Source: Hyphomicrobiales bacterium
GTDB taxonomy: Bacteria > Pseudomonadota > Alphaproteobacteria > Rhizobiales > Rhizobiaceae
DNA length: 64,000 nucleotides
Direction of reading: 5' to 3'
Assembly: GCA_900468805.1 (NCBI GenBank)
Contig: UEIF01000027.1
Location: 62,001-126,000, forward strand
Part shown: in pieces, positions 52,731 to 60,019 of the stretch
Numbering within the stretch: the stretch's first letter is position 1
Layout: every line of letters starts with the position of its first letter
Program-made: the position numbers and the translations under genes
The notes under the pieces: model-generated
The model's database searches: none
What the model saw: only the letters and a program-made list of their open reading frames with translations
Told to the model about the DNA's origin: nothing

Positions 52731-53657
52731 ATGGCCAACGTCACCGTGACGACCAACCTTCCCATGGCGACGGAAAGCCCCCTCCGCTTTCCGACACTTC
52801 CCGTAGCCGGCCAGGCCGGCACCAGCTTCAAGCCGGAGCATCTTGCAGCCATTGCCGCGGAGACCGGCCCGCAGGGCTTCTTCGAAATCCACGCCGAGAA
52901 TTACATGGGCGCCGGCGGCCCGCCGCATCGCATGCTGGAACGCGTGCGCCGCGACCACCCGGTCTCGCTGCATGGCGTCTGCATGTCGCTCGGCGGCCCG
53001 CAGCCGCTCGACCAGGAGCATTTGCAGCGTTTCAAGGCCCTTGTCGACCGTTACGAGCCGGCGCTGGTCTCCGAACATCTTGCCTGGTCGACGCATGTCG
53101 ATACCTATCTGAACGACCTGTTGCCGCTGCCTTATACGGCTCGGACGCTTGCCCATGTCTGCGATCATGTCGATGAGATGCAGAATGCCATCGGCCGGCC
53201 GATCCTGCTGGAAAACCCCTCCACCTATGTGCTCTTTGCGGAATCGGCGATGACCGAGACGCATTTCATTCGCGAGATATCGCGGCGCACCGGCTGCGGC
53301 CTGCTGCTCGACATCAACAATGTCTTCGTCTCCTCCACCAATCACGGCTTTTCGGCGCTGGAATATCTGCGCGACTTTCCGCTCGCCAAAGTCGGCGAGA
53401 TCCACCTCGCCGGCCATGCCGAACAGGAGGATGACGAGGGCGAACTTCTCTTGATCGACAGTCATGACGGACCGGTCGCCGATGCCGTCTGGCAGCTCTA
53501 TGAGATTGTCATTGCCAGATGCGGGCCGATCCCGACGCTCATCGAATGGGACAGCAGGATCCCCGACTGGCCGGTACTGCGCGCCGAAGCGCTGGCCGCG
53601 CAGGCAATCCTCAATCGGCACAGCGATGGCAGGGAGACTTCCCATGCGCTCGGCTGA
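52731..53657 (+). CDS. bufB: MNIO-family RiPP maturase (DUF692, BufB-like)
   Basis: 308 residues, TIM-barrel multinuclear non-heme iron oxidase. The iron-binding blocks are all visible: FFEIHAENYMG, SLHGVCMSLGG, VSEHLAWSTH, LLENPSTYV, LLDINNVFVSSTNHG, EIHLAGHAEQ, LLIDSHDGPV and LIEWDSRIP. MNIO enzymes oxidatively remodel cysteines of a partner peptide, here most likely BufA encoded 48 bp upstream. Acts in the cytoplasm before export. Its end overlaps bufC by 14 bp. Confidence 0.93.
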   Translation: MANVTVTTNLPMATESPLRFPTLPVAGQAGTSFKPEHLAAIAAETGPQGFFEIHAENYMGAGGPPHRMLERVRRDHPVSLHGVCMSLGGPQPLDQEHLQRFKALVDRYEPALVSEHLAWSTHVDTYLNDLLPLPYTARTLAHVCDHVDEMQNAIGRPILLENPSTYVLFAESAMTETHFIREISRRTGCGLLLDINNVFVSSTNHGFSALEYLRDFPLAKVGEIHLAGHAEQEDDEGELLLIDSHDGPVADAVWQLYEIVIARCGPIPTLIEWDSRIPDWPVLRAEALAAQAILNRHSDGRETSHALG

Positions 53658-54465
53658 CATAGTGCCCATGCGCCGGTCCACACCCGATTTCGCCGGCCAA
53701 TTCTCGGCAACCCTGCTTTCCCCTGATGCCCCGGCGCCTGATCTGGTCACCGGCCCGCGCGGCAAGCGGGCGGAGAAACGCTACGATGTCTACCGCAACA
53801 ATGTCACCGTCAGCCTGATTGCGGCGCTGTCATCAATCTTTCCGGCGGTCGAGCGCATCACCGGGACGGATTTCTTCCGCGCCATGGCTCGCTTTCATGT
53901 GCGCGAAACACCGCCCGCCTCGCGGCTGCTCTTCGAATATGGCCGGGACTTCCCTGATTTCATCGACCACTACGAATATGCGGCCGACATGCCCTGGCTG
54001 TCGGATGTGGCGCGCATCGAGCGCGCCTGGCTGGATGCCTATCACGCCGCCGATGCACCGGCGCTGAGCGCCGCCGCGCTCGCGGCCGTGCCGCAGGAGG
54101 ATCTGGGCGCGGTGACATTCCGGCCGCATCCGGCAACGCGGGTGCTTTCATCGGTTCATCCCGCCGTCACCATTTTCGCCATGAACCGCGGCTCAGAACC
54201 GGTCGGCCGCGTCGAGGATCGCCCGGAAGACGGGCTGATCACGCGCATCGACGACGAGGTGACCGTGCGTCTTCTGCCGCCAGGCGGAGCCGCCTTTTTC
54301 AACGCGCTTCTATCGGGCGAATGCCTTGCGGCCGCCGTCGCGGCAGGCCTCGATGCCTGGCCTGCTTTCGATCTCTCTGCCGCCATCGGCGAGATGATTG
54401 AGGCCCATGCTTTTTCCAATATCAGGGCCTTTTCCGCTATCGAACTGGAGATTTCCGATGTCTGA
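53644..54465 (+). CDS. bufC: DUF2063 partner protein (BufC-like)
   Basis: 273 residues. The N-terminal DUF2063 domain (FAGQFSATLLSPD..., EKRYDVYRNNVTVSLIAALSSIFPAVERITGTDFFRAMARFHVRETPP) is followed by a second domain ending in the ECLAAAVAAGLDAWPAFDLSAAIGEMIEAHAF helix. In MNIO systems, this partner recruits the precursor to the oxidase. ATG 53644 with AGGGAGA upstream, inside the bufB end; 53668 is an alternative. Overlaps doxX by 8 bp. Confidence 0.9.
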   Translation: MRSADIVPMRRSTPDFAGQFSATLLSPDAPAPDLVTGPRGKRAEKRYDVYRNNVTVSLIAALSSIFPAVERITGTDFFRAMARFHVRETPPASRLLFEYGRDFPDFIDHYEYAADMPWLSDVARIERAWLDAYHAADAPALSAAALAAVPQEDLGAVTFRPHPATRVLSSVHPAVTIFAMNRGSEPVGRVEDRPEDGLITRIDDEVTVRLLPPGGAAFFNALLSGECLAAAVAAGLDAWPAFDLSAAIGEMIEAHAFSNIRAFSAIELEISDV

Positions 54466-54997
54466 TATGCTTGACTCGCTTTCTCGCAATGGGCCTCATA
54501 ACGGGCCTCGCAACGGCGCTCTCTCCCCGCTGGCGAGGCTTGTGGCGACGGCTGACGGACTTGTCCGGGCCGTCGCCCAGCCCGATCTTGTCCAGGCCGT
54601 CATCCGTCTGGCGCTCGCCGTTCCCTTCTGGCGCTCCGGCATCCTGAAATGGGATGGCTTCCTGCAGCTGAACGATACGGCGATCGATCTCTTCAGCCAG
54701 GAATTCATGCTGCATCTGCCGGGCGGGCCTTACCCCTTTCCCGCACCTGCCGTCATGGCCTTTCTCTCCGGCTGCGGCGAGATCATCTTCCCGACCCTGC
54801 TCGTGCTCGGCCTCGCCACCCGCTTTGCCGGTCTCGGCCTGCTCTTCATGACCTGCATCGTCGAACTGACAGTGCCCGATGGCTGGCCGATCCACATCAC
54901 CTGGGCGGCGATGGCACTTGCCATCATGCGCTACGGGCCAGGCCGCCTGTCGCTCGACCATCTGATCGCGCGCATCGCAGGCGCTGCCCATCGCTGA
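54458..54997 (+). CDS. DoxX-family membrane protein
   Basis: 179 residues with four membrane helices (LVQAVIRLALAVPFWRSGILKWDGF is the DoxX start, GCGEIIFPTLLVLGLATRFAGLGLLFMTCIV the middle). An N-terminal Asn/Gly-rich extension (SRNGPHNGPRNG) precedes them. DoxX proteins recur at the end of bufferin operons; the role is unproven but probably redox- or membrane-linked. Starts within the bufC end and is followed by a strong terminator. Confidence 0.88.
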   Translation: MSDMLDSLSRNGPHNGPRNGALSPLARLVATADGLVRAVAQPDLVQAVIRLALAVPFWRSGILKWDGFLQLNDTAIDLFSQEFMLHLPGGPYPFPAPAVMAFLSGCGEIIFPTLLVLGLATRFAGLGLLFMTCIVELTVPDGWPIHITWAAMALAIMRYGPGRLSLDHLIARIAGAAHR

Positions 54998-55027
54998 CCT
55001 GTCGATACGACCCTCCGCTCCAGCCAA

Positions 55028-55057
55028 CCGCCCAGCTCTTCGAGCCGGGCGGCTTTT
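55028..55057 (+). terminator. Intrinsic terminator of the bufferin operon
   Basis: CCGCCC-A-GCTC, loop TTC, GAGC-C-GGGCGG then CTTTT: an 11-position stem with one A-C mismatch. It closes the bufA-doxX operon ahead of the sigma operon's own promoter. Confidence 0.8.
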
Positions 55058-55164
55058 GCGCTTTGTTGCCGCACTGCTCTTGCCGATTGCCCGCCGATGC
55101 GCTCAATAGGCGCCGACGCCGGCTCTGCCTCACGTGCCGCGTCACCAAAATTTTCAGGATGACG

Positions 55165-55190
55165 GTAACAAACACGTGGCCCCGTGCGTA
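55165..55190 (+). promoter_or_regulatory. Candidate autoregulated ECF promoter of the sigma operon
   Basis: GTAACAA at 55165-55171 and TGCGTA at 55185-55190 repeat the elements before bufA with exactly the same distance (20 bp from first base to first base). The start codon is 15 bp downstream of the -10-like element, so the leader would be very short. Confidence 0.65.
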
Positions 55191-55204
55191 GAGGTGAGTA
55201 GCGG

Positions 55205-55771
55205 ATGAAATATTCGGCCCGCGAAGAGGAATGGGCGGCCTGGATGCGCGCGGCAATGGCCGGCGACGCAACGGCCTATGACCGTTTCCTGAAGGCCGTC
55301 ACACCCTACCTCCGGTCTATCGCGCGCAGGCGCTGCGACCAGTTCGGTGCCCCGCCGAGCGAGGTGGAAGACGTGGTGCAGGAAGTTCTGCTGGCAGTAC
55401 ACCTGAAGCGCGGGACCTGGGATATTTCGCGGCCGATCGGCCCGTGGCTGTCGACCATCGTGCGCAACAAGCTGATCGACAGCCTGCGCCGGCGTGGCCG
55501 CCATGTCAGCGTGCCGATCGAGGATGTGATGGAAACGCTGGAGGCCGACCATCAAGAGGACGGCGCCGATCACATCGATGTCGACCGCATGCTGGACGGT
55601 TTGCGCGACCCGCAGCGCGAAATCGTCCGGTCGATCTCGCTCGGCGGCGCCGGTATCAGGGAAACGGCCGAGAGACTACAGATGACGGAAGGCGCCGTGC
55701 GAGTGGCGCTGCACAGGGCGCTCAAAGGATTGGCGGCCCTCTATCGGAGCAACACGCGTGAAAACGGATGA
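55205..55771 (+). CDS. ECF sigma factor (SigF-like)
   Basis: 188 residues. Region 2 (AYDRFLKAVTPYLRSIARRRCDQFGAPPSEVEDVVQEVLLAVHLKRGTWDISRPIGPWLSTIVRNKLIDSLRRRGRH) and region 4 (LRDPQREIVRSISLGGAGIRETAERLQMTEGAVRVALHRALKGLAALYR) are complete. The gene overlaps the anti-sigma gene by 14 bp, a usual sigma/anti-sigma layout. The SigF-NrsF pair of Caulobacter is known to control DUF2282/DUF692/DUF2063/DoxX genes under metal stress, which matches the operon next door. ATG 55205 after GAGGTGAG. Confidence 0.92.
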   Translation: MKYSAREEEWAAWMRAAMAGDATAYDRFLKAVTPYLRSIARRRCDQFGAPPSEVEDVVQEVLLAVHLKRGTWDISRPIGPWLSTIVRNKLIDSLRRRGRHVSVPIEDVMETLEADHQEDGADHIDVDRMLDGLRDPQREIVRSISLGGAGIRETAERLQMTEGAVRVALHRALKGLAALYRSNTRENG

Positions 55772-56393
55772 CCTGATCAACATGCTGGCAAAGGATGCGC
55801 GCGTCCGCCTCCGCTTCGGCCGCGTCTTCCTGATCGCGCTCGTGATCGGCGTTGTGATCTCCGCCGTCCTGCTCATCTCGACCATCGGCATCCGCAGAAA
55901 CATGGCCGACATGATCGAGACCCCGCGCGTTCTCTTCAAGCTCGGCATCACCCTTCTGTTCGCCGTCACCGCCACACGCCTCGCCTTCCGGATCGGCAAA
56001 CCGGGGCTCTCGCTACGCTCCGCGGCGATGGCGCTTGTGCTGCCACTGGCGGTCCTCGTCATCGGCATCGTCACCGAATTCTTCGTCGTGCCGCAGGCGG
56101 ACTGGGGGAGCCGTATGGAGGGCCATTTCTCCGCCTTCTGCCTGTTCTTCGTGCCGACCCTTTCGATCGCGCCGCTTGCCGCCATCCTCTATTCGATCCG
56201 CCAGGGTGCTCCGGAAAATCCGGGCACGGCCGGCGCGGTGGCAGGCCTTGCCGCCGGCGGCATTGCAGCCGCCATCTATGCCTGGCACTGCCCCGACGAC
56301 AGCCCGCTGTTTCTGGCGACATGGTATTCGATCGGCATCCTGGTCGCGACCGCAGCCGGCTTCCTGCTGGGCCGAAAGATCCTTCGCTGGTGA
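55758..56393 (+). CDS. nrsF: NrsF-like anti-sigma membrane protein (DUF1109)
   Basis: 211 residues, GTG start, six membrane helices (for example VFLIALVIGVVISAVLLIS, FKLGITLLFAVTATRLAF, AMALVLPLAVLVIGIVTEFF). The cytosolic N-terminus should hold the sigma factor. Cysteines at 128 (FSAFCLFF) and 178 (AWHCPDD) sit where the two conserved periplasm-facing cysteines of Caulobacter NrsF lie; these are needed there for metal sensing. Release of the sigma factor on metal binding is the expected mechanism (inference). Confidence 0.88.
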   Translation: MKTDDLINMLAKDARVRLRFGRVFLIALVIGVVISAVLLISTIGIRRNMADMIETPRVLFKLGITLLFAVTATRLAFRIGKPGLSLRSAAMALVLPLAVLVIGIVTEFFVVPQADWGSRMEGHFSAFCLFFVPTLSIAPLAAILYSIRQGAPENPGTAGAVAGLAAGGIAAAIYAWHCPDDSPLFLATWYSIGILVATAAGFLLGRKILRW

Positions 56394-56570
56394 CGGCGCG
56401 ACTTCGACATCAGCCGAGCCGGCGAGACAGCCGCAGAAATAGTCATCAGCGCCGGGAACTTTTGGCGTCGACCTCAGTCTGGCATGCGGACCGTACTGCG
56501 CGCTTCATCTGATAGAACCATGCACCACAAGGCGCGTCGTGCGATCCGGCCTGTTATTTCCCAATAATTT

Positions 56571-56593
56571 GGCCCGCTTCGGCGGGCCTTTTT
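56571..56593 (+). terminator. Intrinsic terminator
   Basis: GGCCCGC, TTCG tetraloop, GCGGGCC and a TTTTT run: a perfect seven-pair hairpin about 180 bp after the anti-sigma gene. Ends the sigma operon. The minus-strand mini-gene ending at 56628 lies just beyond it. Confidence 0.85.
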
Positions 56594-56627
56594 GTGCCTC
56601 GGCCGCCGGTAGCGATTGCGACACGCT

Positions 56628-56858
56628 TTAACGCGTCCGCTTTCCCGTCAGCGCCTGCCAGGCGAGCCGCAGCGTATCGAGGCGGGAGCGAATGCGCTCC
56701 TGTTGCGGGATGGCCAGCCGGTTGCGGAAATCGGCAAGCGCCTGGGCTTCAAGCCTGCTTCCCACTTTTTGCGGCAGATGCGGCACGGGTGCACCCGTCA
56801 GTCGGTCGATCACAGTCCAGTCGTCGTCGGTCCGACGCTCGATATCGTAGCGGTTCAT
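56628..56858 (-). CDS. Small basic hypothetical protein
   Basis: 76 residues, soluble, Arg-rich (MNRYDIERRTDDDWTVIDRLTGAPV ... RLAWQALTGKRTR). A short beta-like N-terminus (IERRTDDDWTVIDRLTG) and a helical C-terminus suggest a compact domain. No family recognised. ATG 56858 has no strong ribosome site but the composition is protein-like and the opposite frames are not. Confidence 0.5.
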   Translation of the reverse strand: MNRYDIERRTDDDWTVIDRLTGAPVPHLPQKVGSRLEAQALADFRNRLAIPQQERIRSRLDTLRLAWQALTGKRTR

Positions 56859-56992
56859 AGCGGTCAGGATATCTCTGAATTAGAGGTGCGGAGGTCAAGA
56901 AAAGCGGCTTTCCCGTACACATGCAATCAGCAAAATGTGAGTGAACGTCAGAAAGTCCGTTCATGGTCAAAATTGCGTTGCCAAAGCCGTCG

Positions 56993-57178
56993 TCACGCGT
57001 TCGGTTTCGTGGTTCTCGTCTTGCCGAGACGCTTGCGAACCTTCGGGGGCCTGGCCTTCAGTTGAGCCTGCGCATATTTCAAATCCAGGAGCGGCAGGGG
57101 ACGGGCATTGATCGCGGCAATCTCGGCCTCAAGCGCGGCCAGTCCCACCATGATCTCATCGAACATTCTTGCTTCCAT
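56993..57178 (-). CDS. Small basic hypothetical protein
   Basis: 61 residues: a helix (FDEIMVGLAALEAEIAAINARP) then a strongly basic tail (ARPPKVRKRLGKTRTTKPN). GGAGG lies 9 bp before ATG 57178. A nucleic-acid-binding role is possible from the tail alone but unproven. Same strand as the 76-residue protein downstream. Confidence 0.45.
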   Translation of the reverse strand: MEARMFDEIMVGLAALEAEIAAINARPLPLLDLKYAQAQLKARPPKVRKRLGKTRTTKPNA

Positions 57179-57371
57179 ATGCCCATCCTCCGCTGCGGCT
57201 CATTTCCAGCCGCTACGGTAGCATCCGATAAAATGGCAGGCCAATGCCACATTGGAGCTAGCCCGAATGAACCTCGATTGCCGTCTTTTCGCCATCGCCG
57301 CGACATGCATTCATAGCAATAGGGATTTAAGATGCCGCAAGCGTCGGAAAACCAGTCACTGGAGGATAACC

Positions 57372-57572
57372 ATGCACGAGATGACCCCATCGGAAATGCT
57401 GAAAGATCCGCTGATCCGCCAGATGCTTCGCGCCGACAAGATCAGCCTCGCAACCTTTGCCGCCCTGCTCGACGCTGCCGTCCGTCAGCACGCCCGTCCC
57501 TCAAACGACGGCACCTTTGCGACGTCGAGGATGTCGGACGCCTGGACCGTCGACGCCGCGGCCTTTATCTGA
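57372..57572 (+). CDS. Small hypothetical protein
   Basis: 66 residues starting at ATG 57372, with GGAGG at 57361-57365. The helical N-terminus TPSEMLKDPLIRQMLRADKISLATFAALLDAAVRQ is well formed; the C-terminus is polar. No signal or membrane segment. An intrinsic terminator follows at 57618, supporting a real transcription unit. Family unknown. Confidence 0.6.
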   Translation: MHEMTPSEMLKDPLIRQMLRADKISLATFAALLDAAVRQHARPSNDGTFATSRMSDAWTVDAAAFI

Positions 57573-57617
57573 TCGACCGTTTTTTTGCCGATGCCCGTCC
57601 GACTCCGGGCACCCCTG

Positions 57618-57648
57618 AGGCCCGCTCCAAGTGAGCGGGTCCTTTTTA
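57618..57648 (+). terminator. Intrinsic terminator
   Basis: GGCCCGCTC, loop CAAGT, GAGCGGGTC and CTTTTT: a nine-pair stem with one G-T pair, 46 bp after the 66-residue ORF. Confidence 0.8.
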
Positions 57649-58088
57649 TTTGCGACGACGTGAGCCCCGGCTTACCTTCGCATTCCCCCTGGACCCCCGA
57701 TTTGCTGGAATAGGTCGATGAAGGCGGCAGGCCCTCATGCACGCCTGCCGCCTCCCACCTCCGAGCGTCCGCCGCCCAGCGCTCAAGGAGGGAGGGCCAC
57801 AATAGCCGGGCATTGTGGCCTTTAGGGGCAGTTGCCCGGAAGATATTCCCGGTGTCATCGGGCGGTAACATCACCCATCTGGAGCAGCCCGATCGCTTTC
57901 AGACATATGTCGTTGAAAGCGTTGGGGGAGATCGGACCGCGCCTGTGGATAAGCTGTGGAAACACTGTGGATCAGAGGCCGCATGCGGGCGCAGGTCCGG
58001 TGCCGGGCGTTGCCATTTCGTTCCAAATGCAGTCTTCTGATCAGGCCTGCCGTCGGCCTCCGCCGCACCTGAAGCCGACGCAGCCACA
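57649..58088. other. Structured intergenic region without a gene; candidate non-coding RNA
   Basis: No convincing coding frame in 440 bp. Two perfect inverted repeats occur: 57723-57732 with 57743-57752 (GGCGGCAGGC / GCCTGCCGCC) and 57795-57803 with 57812-57820 (GGCCACAAT / ATTGTGGCC, followed by TTTA). Three DnaA-box-like 9-mers lie at 57944-57974. A strong intrinsic terminator on the plus strand follows at 58089 although no protein gene precedes it. A small RNA ending there would explain the terminator; strand and ends are inferred. Confidence 0.4.
57944..57974 (+). repeat. Three DnaA-box-like 9-mers at 11-bp spacing
   Basis: TGTGGATAA (57944), TGTGGAAAC (57955) and TGTGGATCA (57966). The first is a perfect complement of the consensus DnaA box TTATCCACA; the others differ by one or two bases. 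Regular 11-bp spacing places all three on one helix face. Confidence 0.6.
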
Positions 58089-58126
58089 GGGCGCTCCGAC
58101 ATGAGTCGTGGAGCGCCCTTTCTTTT
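58089..58126 (+). terminator. Intrinsic terminator without an obvious upstream gene
   Basis: GGGCGCTCC-GAC, ATGA loop, GTC-GT-GGAGCGCCC then TTTCTTTT: a long, stable hairpin. The nearest upstream protein gene on this strand already ends at its own terminator (57618). Confidence 0.8.
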
Positions 58127-58244
58127 GCCGCGGCAAATAAGTCACGTGATCAACATTCACGCATTCCGCAATTCCGAATTTCATAATTCACGCGTATAGT
58201 GTGTTCGAGGGTCTCAATCTCCGTGCCTTGAGGGGTCGAGGACA

Positions 58245-58508
58245 ATGAGCTGGAACACGTCATCGGCATTCGCGCCGGTCGGCCTGGTTTTGCGCGGTCG
58301 GGAGACGCACACTGTCGTGCGTACGCTCGGCGATGCCGCATACCTGCTGATCCGGGACTGGCCTTTCGATGATGGCGAGGAATATATGATCGCCGTCAAA
58401 GCCTGTATCGACGCCATCTGTGGAGACGTTGCCCCGGAACAATTCCGGGAGGCGTTTTTGCGCGCCGCAGACGAGGCTGGTATCGCCGCGTTGACCATCG
58501 TTCATTGA
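58245..58508 (+). CDS. DUF982 protein
   Basis: 87 residues. VGLVLRGRETHTVVRTLGDAAYLLIRDWPFDDGEEYMIAVKACIDAICGDVAPEQFREAFLRAADEAGI is the DUF982 domain, a small rhizobial family often present in several copies per genome. Cytosolic; function unknown. ATG 58245. Its stop codon is part of a 14-bp tandem repeat that continues downstream. Confidence 0.85.
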   Translation: MSWNTSSAFAPVGLVLRGRETHTVVRTLGDAAYLLIRDWPFDDGEEYMIAVKACIDAICGDVAPEQFREAFLRAADEAGIAALTIVH

Positions 58509-58536
58509 TGGGCGTCCATTGATGGGCGTCCATTGA
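58503..58536 (+). repeat. 14-bp tandem repeat at the DUF982 stop codon
   Basis: CATTGATGGGCGTC occurs twice head to tail, followed by a partial third unit CATTGA. The first unit contains the DUF982 stop codon. Likely replication slippage. Confidence 0.8.
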
Positions 58537-58631
58537 GGCAAAAGGCACAGACCGCATTGATTTTCTCGGAAAAACCGTCATCTGCTGCCGGCGGCGCGAT
58601 GATGCGCGCAGGCTGAAACATCCGAGACGCA

Positions 58632-59771
58632 ATGAAGACAGCAGCAATCATCGGCGCAATCGCCTGCATCGCCTTCGCAAAGGCCGCAGTCGCCCAGTCG
58701 GACCACGATACCTCCCCGATCCAGCCGGATTACGTCGCCGTCATGCAGGCGCTCGACAAGGACGGCAAGCCGGTTGATCCGACTGTCACCATTATCCATC
58801 ACGACGGCATGTTTCTGAGCGAGACGCTGCGCGACGACCGGGCCAGCATCGGCTTCGGACCGGACAGGGACAACCCCGTCCTGCGCTGGAGCAGGCAGGC
58901 GGATGGTGAGGTGACCTTCCTGGAGCTTCTTCTTCTCTACCGCAAACCGGATACCGCGAGAGCCGAAACGCCTCAGGCGATCGCCGAGGTTTCAACCGTT
59001 GCCGGCGAACACTGCATGTGGCGCGAAACGGCGAGCAACCCGCCCTCATCAGGAACGTTCATTGCGCGCGAGCAGAACTGCATCACCGGCGACGGCATCG
59101 TTATCGAAACAAAGCTGCTGACGCCGAACGACTCGCCGATCTATCACACCCGCCTCGCCAGACTGGACCGCCGCACCGTCGCTCCCGAAGAGATCTACCC
59201 GCCATCGGAGATCCTGACCCCGGAATTCTGGCTGAGACCGATCCGCAGCCACAGTACCGATCCTTCCCAGCCCGATTTCGACATCGCGCTGGAAAGCGTC
59301 GGCGGCTCGACGATCCGCTTGCTGCGGCATTATCCCTGGCACTTTTGGGAAAAGCGGGACCGTGGAGGCTCTGTTCGCATCAAGATCTGGAACATACTCG
59401 ACGAGGCTCAGGGCATCTCCTATCAGCAGTCTGGCAGCTATCGCAGGCTCACGGCCGGACGTCCGGCAGCCGATGGCTCTGCCTCTCTCAACTTCGATGA
59501 GACAACCGGAAAGGTCTCGCTCGGCAAGAGCGAAACCATCCTCGGCGAGACCTGCGAATGGTTTGATCTGATGCCGGGAGTTGACGACGCCGGAAACAGC
59601 GAGTGCCTCACAGGCGACGGGCTGCCGCTCAAGCTTGATATCAGTGGGATGAATCTGGCTTTCCCTTACACGGCCACATCATTCCGCCGCCGCCCTGTCG
59701 CTCTCTCGGAGATGCGCTTGCCTGCCGAAGCATTTTCGCTGGAAGAATGGGGATTGCCCCCGGCGCAGTGA
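58632..59771 (+). CDS. Secreted hypothetical protein with internal duplication
   Basis: 379 residues with a signal peptide (MKTAAIIGAIACIAFAKAAVAQ). Two halves share a motif series: GEHCMWRET ... NCITGDGIVI ... LDRRTVAPEEIYPPSEILTPEFWL (about 120-200) and GETCEWFDL ... ECLTGDGLPL ... FRRRPVALSEMRLPAEAFSLEEWGL (about 300-375). Each half has a Cys pair likely to form a disulfide. Periplasmic or outer-surface location is expected. No known family recognised. Monocistronic. Confidence 0.75.
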   Translation: MKTAAIIGAIACIAFAKAAVAQSDHDTSPIQPDYVAVMQALDKDGKPVDPTVTIIHHDGMFLSETLRDDRASIGFGPDRDNPVLRWSRQADGEVTFLELLLLYRKPDTARAETPQAIAEVSTVAGEHCMWRETASNPPSSGTFIAREQNCITGDGIVIETKLLTPNDSPIYHTRLARLDRRTVAPEEIYPPSEILTPEFWLRPIRSHSTDPSQPDFDIALESVGGSTIRLLRHYPWHFWEKRDRGGSVRIKIWNILDEAQGISYQQSGSYRRLTAGRPAADGSASLNFDETTGKVSLGKSETILGETCEWFDLMPGVDDAGNSECLTGDGLPLKLDISGMNLAFPYTATSFRRRPVALSEMRLPAEAFSLEEWGLPPAQ

Positions 59772-60019
59772 TGCCGATGCGGGATGTCGTCTTTTACGTC
59801 GTGCCGCGGGATATCCCCTATTGCTGCGTTGTAAAAAACCAACAAAGCAGCCTCTTCCCTCACAAACACACCCAATTTCCATACGCCCCGCTACAAATCG
59901 CCTTGCATCCCAGCGACAGCATAAAGACATAGGAAATACTCATACCCGGTGTCGCAATTAGCCCGGCACTTTCGTCTTAAGGCAGAACTCCTTCTTTCAG
60001 ATATGGATATAGGAACGCC

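Noticed and set aside
57944..57974. Replication origin
   Set aside because: Only three boxes; no AT-rich unwinding element and no dnaA, hemE, repABC or parAB gene nearby. Kept as a DnaA-box-like site only.
57485..58104. Several 60-130 codon frames on both strands in the structured intergenic region
   Set aside because: No ribosome sites, biased Arg/Pro/Gly composition, and overlap with perfect inverted repeats and terminators.
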